DNA of 25,677 nt from JAJZQD01 sp021847735 (GTDB lineage Bacteria; Bacillota; Thermincolia; Thermincolales; UBA2595), in contig DAHVYW010000042.1 in assembly GCA_027324025.1 (NCBI GenBank), forward strand, positions 1-25,677. The letters are read 5' to 3'. The notes below the pieces were generated by a model. It worked only from the letters and a program-made list of their open reading frames with translations. It did no database searches and was not told the origin of the DNA. How positions within the stretch are numbered: the first letter of the stretch is position 1; each line of letters starts with the position of its first letter. The position numbers and the translations under genes were made by a program. This document shows, one piece after another, positions 13,179 through 21,423 of the stretch.

Positions 13179-13967
13179 TTGCCCGGCAATATTTTAAAAG
13201 TTGGATGTTACGGTTTGCTGGCTGTGGTATGGATTCTTTTAATATTTTTTCCGATTCTTTCCATCTTTGATTCTGTAGCCGTGTCTGACCTGGTAGCCGG
13301 CCTGGGGAGTCCCATAGTGTTAAAGTCTATTAAGGTAAGTGCTGTTTCCAGCGGTGTTTCTATTCTGGTAGTTGTAATCTTGGGCCTTCCTACCGCTTAT
13401 TTCCTTTCTCGGTATGATTTTCCCGGAAAAATGTTTTTGGATACCCTGCTGGAAATACCTATGGTTCTACCACCGGCGGTAAGCGGTATCGCTCTACTAC
13501 TGACATTCGGGCGAAGGGGAATAATTGGCGGGTGGTTATCCGGTATTGGGGTAAACATACCTTTTTCCCTGGCAGCAGTTGTAGTAGCCCAGATTTTTGT
13601 AGCAGTACCTTTTTTCATCAGGACTGTCAAATGCGGATTTCGGGGCATTAACAAAAATATGGAGAAGGCTGCCCAGACCTTAGGTAAATCACCTTGGCAG
13701 GTGTTTCTAAAAGTTACTTTACCCCTGGCTATGCCTTCTGTCATCAGTGGCACTGTGATGGCCTGGGCAAGGGCTTTGGGGGAGTTTGGTGCCACACTGA
13801 TGTTTGCCGGTAATATGCCGGACCGGACTCAAACGCTTCCATTGGCAGTATATACAGCAATGGAAACGGACTTCGCTGCTGCTATGACCATTTCAGCCAT
13901 AATGGTACTTATTTCTTTCTTTGTATTAGTCTTGGTTAAAACCATCTCTGGAAAGGAGCCGGTATAG
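13179..13967 (+). CDS. modB: Molybdate ABC transporter permease
   Basis: Inner-membrane channel subunit. From TTG at 13179 (AAAGGAAG a few bases upstream) the protein is 262 residues with about six membrane helices and the EAA loop EKAAQTLGKSPWQVFLKVTL that docks on the ATPase. An upstream in-frame GTG (13119) would overlap modA by 47 bases and add an out-of-character leader, so it was not chosen. The end of the gene carries GGAAAGGAGCC and TAG, which reappear at 14698-14713 directly before modC, showing that modB and modC were once adjacent. Confidence 0.92.
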   Translation: MPGNILKVGCYGLLAVVWILLIFFPILSIFDSVAVSDLVAGLGSPIVLKSIKVSAVSSGVSILVVVILGLPTAYFLSRYDFPGKMFLDTLLEIPMVLPPAVSGIALLLTFGRRGIIGGWLSGIGVNIPFSLAAVVVAQIFVAVPFFIRTVKCGFRGINKNMEKAAQTLGKSPWQVFLKVTLPLAMPSVISGTVMAWARALGEFGATLMFAGNMPDRTQTLPLAVYTAMETDFAAAMTISAIMVLISFFVLVLVKTISGKEPV

Positions 13968-14056
13968 AATTTGCAGCATACCTTCCTTACTTCAGCTGTG
14001 GCGTGGGAGAGCAAGTTACCTTTGGTATTAGGCCCGAGGATGTCAGGTTAATTCGT
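13968..14056 (+). pseudogene. Duplicated modC fragment
   Basis: These 89 bases match 15495-15583 inside modC with three mismatches. They encode roughly residues 261-290 of ModC and begin right after the modB stop codon. The segment is non-functional by itself and records a duplication of the modB-modC junction. Confidence 0.85.
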
Positions 14057-14073
14057 AAAAGGATGAGATTGCT

Positions 14074-14577
14074 ATGTTAAGGCGTAAAATCCCAGGGTGG
14101 TTTCATAAAAATAAAGATGATAGGCCTAACCTTAGCCAGATGCTAATTGCAATTATTGGTAGTTTCATCGGTATTGGCATAACATCATACCTCACGCTAA
14201 GGTACAACATTGCCTTGCTGGTGCCGTCTCTGGGGGCTTCAGCCGTCTTGCTCTACGCGGTTTCCCATGTACCTATGGCCCAACCAAAAAATGTTCTCGG
14301 AGGGCACATTATTTCAGCGGCGGTTGGTGTCACGGTGTACCAGTTATGTGGATTATCTTGGTGGACACTATCCCTCGGTGTAACGTTGGCTGTTGCAGGA
14401 ATGATGCTCACCGACACGCTTCACCCTCCTGGTGGCGCAACTGCTTTCGCCGCAATATTTTCTAAACAGAATTATTCATTTATCTTAGAACCCGTGGCAT
14501 TAGGGGTCCTTATTTTAGTTATTGTAGCTTTTATTTTGCATAATATCAGCGGCCACCGTAGATATCCCAGGAGGTAG
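14074..14577 (+). CDS. HPP-family membrane protein
   Basis: A 167-residue protein with four membrane helices and the HPP-family motifs: VPSLGASAVLLYA (50-62), MAQPKNVLGGHIIS (68-81) and HPPGGATAF (117-125). Cyanobacterial and plastid members transport nitrite; most bacterial members are uncharacterised. It sits between modB and modC, flanked on both sides by broken copies of modC and modB sequence, so it reached this position by duplication or insertion. With nor and hcp nearby a nitrite-related role is attractive but unproven; a role in molybdate uptake is also possible. Confidence 0.82.
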   Translation: MLRRKIPGWFHKNKDDRPNLSQMLIAIIGSFIGIGITSYLTLRYNIALLVPSLGASAVLLYAVSHVPMAQPKNVLGGHIISAAVGVTVYQLCGLSWWTLSLGVTLAVAGMMLTDTLHPPGGATAFAAIFSKQNYSFILEPVALGVLILVIVAFILHNISGHRRYPRR

Positions 14578-14613
14578 AAAATACATAGACAAAAGTTCTT
14601 CAATTATCATAAT

Positions 14614-14713
14614 ATCAGTGGCACTGTAATGCCTGGGCAAGGGCTTTAGGGAGTGCGATGGAAACGAACTTCGCTGCTGCGATGAAATCATCTCTGGAAA
14701 GGAGCCGGTATAG
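14614..14713 (+). pseudogene. Duplicated modB 3'-end remnant carrying the modC ribosome site
   Basis: ATCAGTGGCACTGT, CTGGGCAAGGGCTTT, GAAACG-ACTTCGCTGCTGC and CATCTCTGGAAAGGAGCCGG follow the order of the modB 3' end (13744-13967) with internal deletions. Its final GGAAAGGAG and TAG stand directly before the modC ATG, so this relic still provides the modC ribosome-binding site. Confidence 0.8.
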
Positions 14714-15832
14714 ATGCTCGATATGGCTGTAAGAAAGAGGATAGGTTCATTCACAATAGATTTAGAATTATCCGCTGGTAATGAGTTGGTTTGCCTACTA
14801 GGGCCTTCGGGGGCTGGGAAGTCCACTCTTCTGCAAATGATAGCCGGGTTGATTCAACCAGACGAAGGTCGAATCAGGGTAAAAAATATTACTTACGTTG
14901 ACAAACAAGCGGGTTATAGGCGAGTCACCCATCTGGCTCCACACAAACGGCGGGTCGGCTATGTGTTTCAAGATTATGCGCTGTTCCCCCATTTAAATGT
15001 CTGTGACAACATTGTTTTCGGTGTTAACCGACTCGATAAGACTGTCATCAGAAATGCTGTGGACCTAATTGATATGCTGCGACTTAAGGGACTTGAACAT
15101 AAAAGGGTAAATGAGATTTCCGGGGGCCAGCAGCAGAGAGTTGCCTTAGCTCGTGCCTTAATAACCAAACCGGACATTTTGCTGCTAGATGAGCCGTTCT
15201 CTGCCCTAGACGAACTGATCCGTAGGAAAATAAGGATTGATTTATTGAGGGTTCACAGAGAAACGAAAATCCCAATTCTTTTGGTCACTCATGACCTGGA
15301 CGAAGCATACACATTAGGAGACAAAATCGCTGTAATGGATCAGGGGAAGATATTTCAGTGGGGTAATCGGGAAGAGATATTCCGGCGGCCTGTTAATAGG
15401 AAGGTAGCCCGCTTTGTTGGCATGAAGAATATTTTTAGCGGAAGAGTTACAGATGTGGATAATGAAAAAAAGCTAATTAGAGTGGCAGGAGAAAAATTTG
15501 CAGCTTACCTTCCTTACTTTAGCTGTGGAGTGGGAGAGCAAGTTACCTTTGGTATTAGGCCCGAGGATGTCAGGTTAATTCGTGACGGTGAGGTTTTAGG
15601 TCAACCGGTCAGGGACAACCTCCTGCGGGGCAGGTTGGTGGACATGGTTCCGGAAGGTTTGGGATATCGGCTTTTTTTGCAGATAACCTCAGACAATTAT
15701 GATTTGGAAATTTTAGTGCCTTACCAGGTTGCTTTAAACCACCGGCTAAATACCGGCTGCGAAATTATTGTTTCACTAAAGAAATCAGCATTGCATCTGA
15801 TTGAGAAAGGCGGCGGGCAGAAGGCAGTTTAA
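14714..15832 (+). CDS. modC: Molybdate ABC transporter ATP-binding protein
   Basis: Energises ModB. 372 residues with Walker A GPSGAGKST (30-38), Q-loop FQDYALFPH, signature SGGQQQ (136-141), Walker B LLLDEP (156-161) and H193 in the switch (VTHDLDEA). The C-terminal third (from about 245) contains a TOBE-type regulatory region (RGRLVDMVPEG and following strands) able to sense oxyanion. The start follows GGAAAGGAG and a relic modB TAG. Residues 261-290 are duplicated upstream at 13968-14056. Followed after 27 bases by the MoCF-domain gene. Confidence 0.93.
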   Translation: MLDMAVRKRIGSFTIDLELSAGNELVCLLGPSGAGKSTLLQMIAGLIQPDEGRIRVKNITYVDKQAGYRRVTHLAPHKRRVGYVFQDYALFPHLNVCDNIVFGVNRLDKTVIRNAVDLIDMLRLKGLEHKRVNEISGGQQQRVALARALITKPDILLLDEPFSALDELIRRKIRIDLLRVHRETKIPILLVTHDLDEAYTLGDKIAVMDQGKIFQWGNREEIFRRPVNRKVARFVGMKNIFSGRVTDVDNEKKLIRVAGEKFAAYLPYFSCGVGEQVTFGIRPEDVRLIRDGEVLGQPVRDNLLRGRLVDMVPEGLGYRLFLQITSDNYDLEILVPYQVALNHRLNTGCEIIVSLKKSALHLIEKGGGQKAV

Positions 15833-15859
15833 AAAAATTTAAAAGAAGGTGATGTCCAA

Positions 15860-16885
15860 ATGCAGCAGGTTCAAGTTAAAGATGCGGTAGGGATGGTTCT
15901 TTGCCATGATATTGTGAAAATTGTGCCTGGCGAATTTAAGGGCCGTGCTTTCAAAAAAGGCTACATCATCCAGGAAAACGACATACCTGAATTATTGAAA
16001 ATTGGCAAGGAAAAGATCTATGTCTGGGAATCACGGGAAGGATACCTACATGAAAATGAAGCAGCCCAACGAATTGCCCATGCGGTAAAAAAGAGGGGAC
16101 TTAATCTGACTGAACCGAAGGAAGGGAAAGTAAACCTTATCGCCGCTTATGACGGACTTTTGAAAATTAATGTCGGGCATCTCAGCAGGCTAAACAGTAT
16201 TGACCAGGTGGTAGTGGCTACCATGCATGGTAACAGAGTGGTTCAGAAAGGTATGGTTGTTGCGGGTACAAGGGTGATTCCTTTAATTGTGGAGGAAAAA
16301 AAGATTAAGAAGGTAGAGGCTATTTGTTCGGGTGCGGGTGGTATCGTAGAAGTTATCCCTATCCGTCAGGTTAAGGCCGGCCTAATAGTAACCGGCAATG
16401 AAGTATACAGAGGCCGTATTGAGGATAAGTTTGCTCCAGTGCTTAAAGAAAAGCTTGCTCATTATGGAAGTGAGGTTTTAAACCAAGTCATGGTACCTGA
16501 TGACACCGCAGCAATAGCTAACGCTGTTAAGGATATGGAGGCCCTTGGTGCTGAACTCATTTTGGTGTCAGGAGGCATGTCCGTAGACCCCGATGATGTT
16601 ACGCCTGCCGGAGTGCAGGCGGCAGGCGGGGAAATTGTGCTATATGGGGCCCCCGTACTGCCCGGCTCCATGTTTATGCTCGCATATCTAAACGGAACTC
16701 CTGTCCTGGGACTCCCCGGATGCGTAATGTTTAACAAAACCACCATTTTTGACTTAGTACTGCCACGGCTTCTAGCAGGTGAAAATATTACGCGCCGCGA
16801 TATTACCGCCATGGGCTACGGTGGGTTATGTGCCAACTGTTCAGTTTGCAGTTATCCCCACTGTCCCTTTGGCAAAGGAATATAG
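15860..16885 (+). CDS. MoCF-domain molybdopterin-binding protein with cysteine-rich tail
   Basis: 341 residues. The N-terminal half is a family-specific module (VKDAVGMVLCHDIVKIVPGE, FKGRAFKKG); residues ~175-320 form a MoCF/MogA-type molybdopterin-binding domain with LIVTGNEVYRG, LILVSGGMSVDPDDVTPAGV and PVLGLPGC. The end, GLCANCSVCSYPHCPFGKG, places four cysteines in a metal-site-like cluster. Such proteins occur next to moeA and molybdoenzymes in clostridia; a role in molybdenum insertion or cofactor storage is likely but unproven. GAAGGTGAT precedes the ATG. It is distinct from the canonical MoeA encoded next. Confidence 0.8.
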   Translation: MQQVQVKDAVGMVLCHDIVKIVPGEFKGRAFKKGYIIQENDIPELLKIGKEKIYVWESREGYLHENEAAQRIAHAVKKRGLNLTEPKEGKVNLIAAYDGLLKINVGHLSRLNSIDQVVVATMHGNRVVQKGMVVAGTRVIPLIVEEKKIKKVEAICSGAGGIVEVIPIRQVKAGLIVTGNEVYRGRIEDKFAPVLKEKLAHYGSEVLNQVMVPDDTAAIANAVKDMEALGAELILVSGGMSVDPDDVTPAGVQAAGGEIVLYGAPVLPGSMFMLAYLNGTPVLGLPGCVMFNKTTIFDLVLPRLLAGENITRRDITAMGYGGLCANCSVCSYPHCPFGKGI

Positions 16886-16896
16886 GGGGTGGGAAA

Positions 16897-18120
16897 ATGC
16901 TTGAGATGATTTCTTTAGAAAATGCACTGGGTCTTCTGTTGGAGAGAATCAAGGTTAGCACTGAGGAATGGACTGACCTTCATTTGGCTCATTACAGGAT
17001 TTTAGCCCGTGAAATATTTGCTCCCATCAACCAACCGCCTTTTCACCGTTCACCCCTAGATGGCTATGCAGTGAGGGGAATAGATCTAGCCTCAGCTTCA
17101 AGAGATGCACCTGTGCGCCTAAAAATAACAGAAACCCTGGCTGCCGGGTTTATAGCCAGGGGCAGGGTAGAACCAGGCACCGCGGTTAAGATTATGACCG
17201 GAGCCCCTATCCCCCCTGGTGCTGATACGGTAGTTCCTTTCGAGCAGTCCAGAGACGCAGGAGGCAATGTTGAAATATTTGTTCCCCTACCTCCTGGCAG
17301 CAATCTTGTAAAGGCAGGAGAGGATATCACCAGCGGAAATTTGGTGTTAGAACGGGGGACCCAGTTGACTTCATCGGAAATAGGAGTATTGTCAGCCCTC
17401 GGCCTGGCGCGGGTTGATGTTTACAGACGGCCTCGAGTAGCCGTCTTAAGTACCGGTGACGAATTGATGGGCTTGGGGGAGGACCTGACTCCAGGAAAAA
17501 TTTATAACAGCAACCTGTATTCGTTAGCAGCTCTGATTCAGGAAAATGGGGGTGAAGCGGTTCCTTTAGGGAATGCACCTGACCGCGCTGTAGACACAGC
17601 CTATAAGATAACAGATGGGCTGCTCAGGGCGGACCTGGTGATTACCACAGGAGGAGCCTCAGTAGGAGAGTATGATGTTATCAAGGATGCTCTGGAAATG
17701 GTCGGTGCGCAGCTTCTTTTCTGGAAGGTGGCGATGAAACCAGGTACACCCGTGCTGGCCGCCCTAGCCGGCGAAAAGCTTATCCTCGGGCTGTCCGGCA
17801 ATCCGGCGGCAGCACTGATTTCTTTTGAAGTGCTAGTGAGGCCGTTATTGAGAAAAATGGCGGGTTTTAGTGACCTGTTTCGAACCAGGATCAGGGTCAA
17901 GCTTGTTGACAGTTTTGCCAAAAAGAGCAGCTTGCGGCGGTTTCTTAGGGCTAGGGTTGAACCTACGGAAGGCGCCTTGTACGCGAGACTTGCAGGTGCC
18001 CAGAATCCCGGTGTTTTAACTTCATTATTGAATACTAATGCCTACTTAGACATTCCCGGTAATAATGGTGTTTTACGGGAAGGGGATATTGTAGAAGCAA
18101 TTATAATTGGACAGCTTTGA
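16897..18120 (+). CDS. moeA: Molybdopterin molybdenumtransferase
   Basis: Inserts molybdenum into adenylated molybdopterin. 407 residues, the normal length. MoeA N-terminal motifs PPFHRSPLDGYAVRG and MTGAPIPPGADTVVPFE are followed by the MoCF domain with VLSTGDEL, GKIYNSNLYSL, TTGGASVGEYD and KPGTPV, then LSGNPAAALISFE and a C-terminal beta-barrel domain. ATG at 16897 has AGGGGGTGGG upstream; the longer in-frame start at 16828 would overlap the preceding gene heavily. Its end overlaps no gene, but the following molybdoenzyme starts 34 bases on, in the same operon. Confidence 0.93.
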   Translation: MLEMISLENALGLLLERIKVSTEEWTDLHLAHYRILAREIFAPINQPPFHRSPLDGYAVRGIDLASASRDAPVRLKITETLAAGFIARGRVEPGTAVKIMTGAPIPPGADTVVPFEQSRDAGGNVEIFVPLPPGSNLVKAGEDITSGNLVLERGTQLTSSEIGVLSALGLARVDVYRRPRVAVLSTGDELMGLGEDLTPGKIYNSNLYSLAALIQENGGEAVPLGNAPDRAVDTAYKITDGLLRADLVITTGGASVGEYDVIKDALEMVGAQLLFWKVAMKPGTPVLAALAGEKLILGLSGNPAAALISFEVLVRPLLRKMAGFSDLFRTRIRVKLVDSFAKKSSLRRFLRARVEPTEGALYARLAGAQNPGVLTSLLNTNAYLDIPGNNGVLREGDIVEAIIIGQL

Positions 18121-18154
18121 TGCTGTAAAGTTTAAAGATTGGAGGTTGACGGAC

Positions 18155-20725
18155 TTGGAAAAAAAGAAATTCAAGATTAGCCGACGCCAGTTTCTGAAGG
18201 CTTCTGCCGCAACTGGTGCTCTGCTGGGGACAACCGGAATAATCAAATTTGCCAAAAATGCTGCAGCTAAAACCGGTTTTTCAAAAGAACTTAAGTACAT
18301 CCGTACCACCTGTTCACCCAACTGCACAGGTGCTTGTGGAATGGTTGCCGTTGTAAAAGACGGGCAAGTTAAGACGGTAATTCAGGCCGCAGACTACCCT
18401 GAACCCGAGTACAACCCGCGTGGTTGCCTAAAGGGCCTATCCTTTCCCATGAACTTGGTTTATGGCCCCGACCGTCTTAAGAAACCACTTATTAAAAGTG
18501 GCAAACGGGGAGAAGGCGAGTTCAAAGAGGTTTCCTGGGACGCAGCACTGGACTATACCACCAAACGATTAAAAGAAATCGCGGACAAATACGGTCCGGA
18601 ATCTATTGGAGTCCTCTACCAGGTGGGGGGAACGGGGTATGTTCACAAGGGAGCCGTGATTGCCCTGTCAACCCTGGCAGGTTGGAACCTGTTCCACCCC
18701 TATGACCAGAACGGGGACCTCCCGATGTTTTGGCCTATGACCTTCGGTGTGCAAACCGAAGAACTGGAGCCTTCGGAATGGCTTAATTCACGGTACATTG
18801 CTGTTTTCGGTTCCAATATCATGGCCACAAGGCTGCCGGATGCCCATTTCCTGGTGGAAGCCAGGAACAGGGGCGCTAAATTCATTGTCTTTGATCCTAA
18901 TTACTCACCGACTGCCGCCAAAGCCGATGAATGGGTTAGCATCAACCCCAGCAGTGACGCAGCTGTAGCACTGGGTTTAGCCAAGGTAATAATTGAGGAA
19001 AGGCTTTATGATGAAGTGTTTATCAAAACATTCACCGATATGCCATTGCTAGTGCGGCTGGATACCGGCCAACGGATAAGGGCAGAGGAAGTCAATGGCT
19101 TGTCTAAACCGGGAAACATACCGGCTTACCGTGATGCATTTGTAGCCTACAACGGGCAGTTTTTGGCGGTTCACCCGGAGAAACTGAATCTTCCACCAAA
19201 TGTGGAATTGGAAGGTGAATTAGAGGTACAATTGAAGAACGGCCAAATGGTTAAAGCAAAGCCAGTGTTCCAGTTATTAAAGGAAAGCCTGCACACATAT
19301 ACACCTGAATATGTCCGCAAAGTTTCGGGTGTACAGGGTGATAAATTGTTACGGATTGCTCGGGAAATGGCAACGACTAAACCCCTGCATATTGTTTACG
19401 GGGCCAGTAACTATCAGTGGTATCATGGCGACCTAAAAGGCAGGGCTATTGCGCTCCTGGTGGTATTGACTGGGAATATAGGCAAATCGGGTGCTGGAAT
19501 ATCTACTTATGCCGGTCAGTACCGGGTTCGGATGCAGGTGGGTAAATGGTGGTATCCGGAAGGGAAAAAACCAAATTTTCTTCCTTATCTCTATGTTTTG
19601 CACGGTCCCACAAAAAGCATGAAGGCTAAATGGCCTAAAAACGGGATAAAAGCCCTCATCTCAGGGTGGGGGAATCCCTTCGAGCAGCACAATATGGCTA
19701 ACCGCTTACGGGTCATGGTAGAAAAGGGTGAGCTTGAATTTGTAGCCAGTATGGACTTTCAAATGACTACGAGCTGCCGATATAGCGATGTGGTGCTTCC
19801 CGGGGTGACCTGGTATGAAAAAACAGAGCTTACAGGTTCACCCGTACATCCTTACCTGCAGTTGCAGCAGCCGGTAATAAAACCGCTTTACGAGGGGAAA
19901 CCGGAGTTTTGGATTGCCAGGGAACTTGCTAAAAGAATTAACCCTGGTTTTGAAAAGCATTTTTTTCCAGGACTCACGGCGGACATGGCAGCGGAGAAGG
20001 TCATCGAATTACTCCTTAAAACCGGTGGACCTTCAGTGGCCGGGATCACACTGCAACAGTTGAAAAAGGGGCCCGTAAGGGTAAACCTGGGTACACCCGG
20101 AAACCGCCAAATCCCATTCTACGAACAGGTGCAGCTAAAACAGCCTTTTCCTCCTCCCAGCATTCCTGCCAAAATCGAGCAAACGGCACCGTTCATTAAA
20201 AGTGGCAGAATTGAATTCTACAAGGAAGAAGATACCTTCACCCAATTGGGTGAAAACCTTCCCGTACATAAACCCCCCTTTGAGGAAAGTGAGTATGCCC
20301 TCAACCCTGCCTCCAAAAGCAAATATAAGTTTTCCTACATAACTCGAAATGCCATTTATCGTGTACACTCTACCCATTCCAACAACGTCTGGATGAACGA
20401 ATTGCAGGACGGCCGGCCCCGAGTCTGGCTAAACCCAGGCGACGCCTCTGAGAAAGGAATAAAGGAAGATGACTTTATTGAAATATTCAACGACCGCGGT
20501 AAGGTCAGTGGTTACGCTGTAATTGATCCCGGAATTGGCGGAAAGGTAGTTGTATTTGAACAAGGGTGGTGGAGTCGGTACCTGAAGGGAGAGTCATTCA
20601 ACTCACTAACCTATCCTTTTATTAAGCCAACCCATGAGGTGTACTTTGTTCCTGGGATATGGGCACCCAATACAGCTTGGAACGAGTGCCTCTGTGATGT
20701 GCGAAAGGTCGGTGAGAATCAATGA
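18155..20725 (+). CDS. Tat-exported molybdopterin oxidoreductase, type II-like DMSO reductase family, catalytic subunit
   Basis: An 856-residue enzyme with a Tat signal (SRRQFLK, 9-15). Cysteines C53-x3-C57-x3-C61 and C91 (NPRGCLKG) hold the FS0 [4Fe-4S] cluster; this spacing and the surrounding NCTGAC are typical of the NarG/SerA/EbdA (type II) branch. YDQNGDLP (183-190) aligns with the segment of that branch holding the Asp ligand of molybdenum, and GSN, RLPDAHFLVEARNRGAK and TDMPLLVRLDTGQ are further branch hallmarks. It is shorter than NarG (~1200). Start TTG 18155 is set by GGAGG at 18141-18145. Substrate unknown: nitrate, selenate, (per)chlorate and other oxyanions are candidates. It overlaps the Fe-S subunit gene by four bases. 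Confidence 0.85.
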   Translation: MEKKKFKISRRQFLKASAATGALLGTTGIIKFAKNAAAKTGFSKELKYIRTTCSPNCTGACGMVAVVKDGQVKTVIQAADYPEPEYNPRGCLKGLSFPMNLVYGPDRLKKPLIKSGKRGEGEFKEVSWDAALDYTTKRLKEIADKYGPESIGVLYQVGGTGYVHKGAVIALSTLAGWNLFHPYDQNGDLPMFWPMTFGVQTEELEPSEWLNSRYIAVFGSNIMATRLPDAHFLVEARNRGAKFIVFDPNYSPTAAKADEWVSINPSSDAAVALGLAKVIIEERLYDEVFIKTFTDMPLLVRLDTGQRIRAEEVNGLSKPGNIPAYRDAFVAYNGQFLAVHPEKLNLPPNVELEGELEVQLKNGQMVKAKPVFQLLKESLHTYTPEYVRKVSGVQGDKLLRIAREMATTKPLHIVYGASNYQWYHGDLKGRAIALLVVLTGNIGKSGAGISTYAGQYRVRMQVGKWWYPEGKKPNFLPYLYVLHGPTKSMKAKWPKNGIKALISGWGNPFEQHNMANRLRVMVEKGELEFVASMDFQMTTSCRYSDVVLPGVTWYEKTELTGSPVHPYLQLQQPVIKPLYEGKPEFWIARELAKRINPGFEKHFFPGLTADMAAEKVIELLLKTGGPSVAGITLQQLKKGPVRVNLGTPGNRQIPFYEQVQLKQPFPPPSIPAKIEQTAPFIKSGRIEFYKEEDTFTQLGENLPVHKPPFEESEYALNPASKSKYKFSYITRNAIYRVHSTHSNNVWMNELQDGRPRVWLNPGDASEKGIKEDDFIEIFNDRGKVSGYAVIDPGIGGKVVVFEQGWWSRYLKGESFNSLTYPFIKPTHEVYFVPGIWAPNTAWNECLCDVRKVGENQ

Positions 20726-21411
20726 AACTTGGAATGGTAATAGATCTTGAACGCTGTATCGGCTGCCGTTCCTGCACAGTAGCTTGTAAAGAGCACAATT
20801 CCCAGCCTCCGGGGACCTGGTGGAACCGGGTATTTACTCCTGGGAGCAGTTGGCACCAAGGTGCCGTCGGTAAAAATGGACGTCTTCAAATGTATTTTTT
20901 GCCTGTTTCCTGCCAAATGTGCGAAAACCCACCCTGCCAGAAGGTGTGCCCGGTAAAAGCTACCTATACCGACGACAGAGGTGTGGTATTAGTAGACTAT
21001 GAGCGCTGTATAGGCTGCCGTTATTGTATCAGTGCCTGTCCTTACGGGGTACGTCAGTTTAACTGGGAGGATCCCAAAAAGGCAAAAGAAAGAACGGGTT
21101 GCATGAAGGGATATGACTACGGTTACCCGTTTGATCACCGGGATAAAGACGGGCGTTTGGTATACACCCCTGATAGACCGAAAGGTGTTGTTGAGAAGTG
21201 TACCTTTTGTGCCCAGTACACGGATGGCAAAAAGCAACTGCCCGCTTGTGTGCGGGCGTGTCCTTCAAAGGCCAGGGTACTTGGAGATTTGGATGACCCA
21301 AATTCAGAAGTCAGTAGATTGGTAAGTGAACGACAAACTTACAGGTTATTAGAGGATTTGGGCACCTCCCCCAAGGTGTTTTACATTGCCCCGACCAAAC
21401 CGCAGCGCTAG
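20722..21411 (+). CDS. Four-cluster ferredoxin-type electron-transfer subunit (DmsB/NrfC/PhsB type)
   Basis: A 229-residue protein with four cysteine groups for four [4Fe-4S] clusters: C12-x2-C15-x2-C18-x3-C22; CQMCENPPCQKVC; CIGCRYCISAC; and CTFCAQYTDGKKQLPAC with CVRAC. It relays electrons between the membrane subunit and the molybdopterin subunit, and normally travels with the catalytic subunit through its Tat signal. ATGA overlap with the upstream gene implies translational coupling. Type II enzymes such as NarG usually pair with a ~330-500-residue NarH-like subunit; this shorter DmsB-type partner is unusual. Confidence 0.92.
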   Translation: MKLGMVIDLERCIGCRSCTVACKEHNSQPPGTWWNRVFTPGSSWHQGAVGKNGRLQMYFLPVSCQMCENPPCQKVCPVKATYTDDRGVVLVDYERCIGCRYCISACPYGVRQFNWEDPKKAKERTGCMKGYDYGYPFDHRDKDGRLVYTPDRPKGVVEKCTFCAQYTDGKKQLPACVRACPSKARVLGDLDDPNSEVSRLVSERQTYRLLEDLGTSPKVFYIAPTKPQR

Positions 21412-21423
21412 GAGGCGAAAAAA

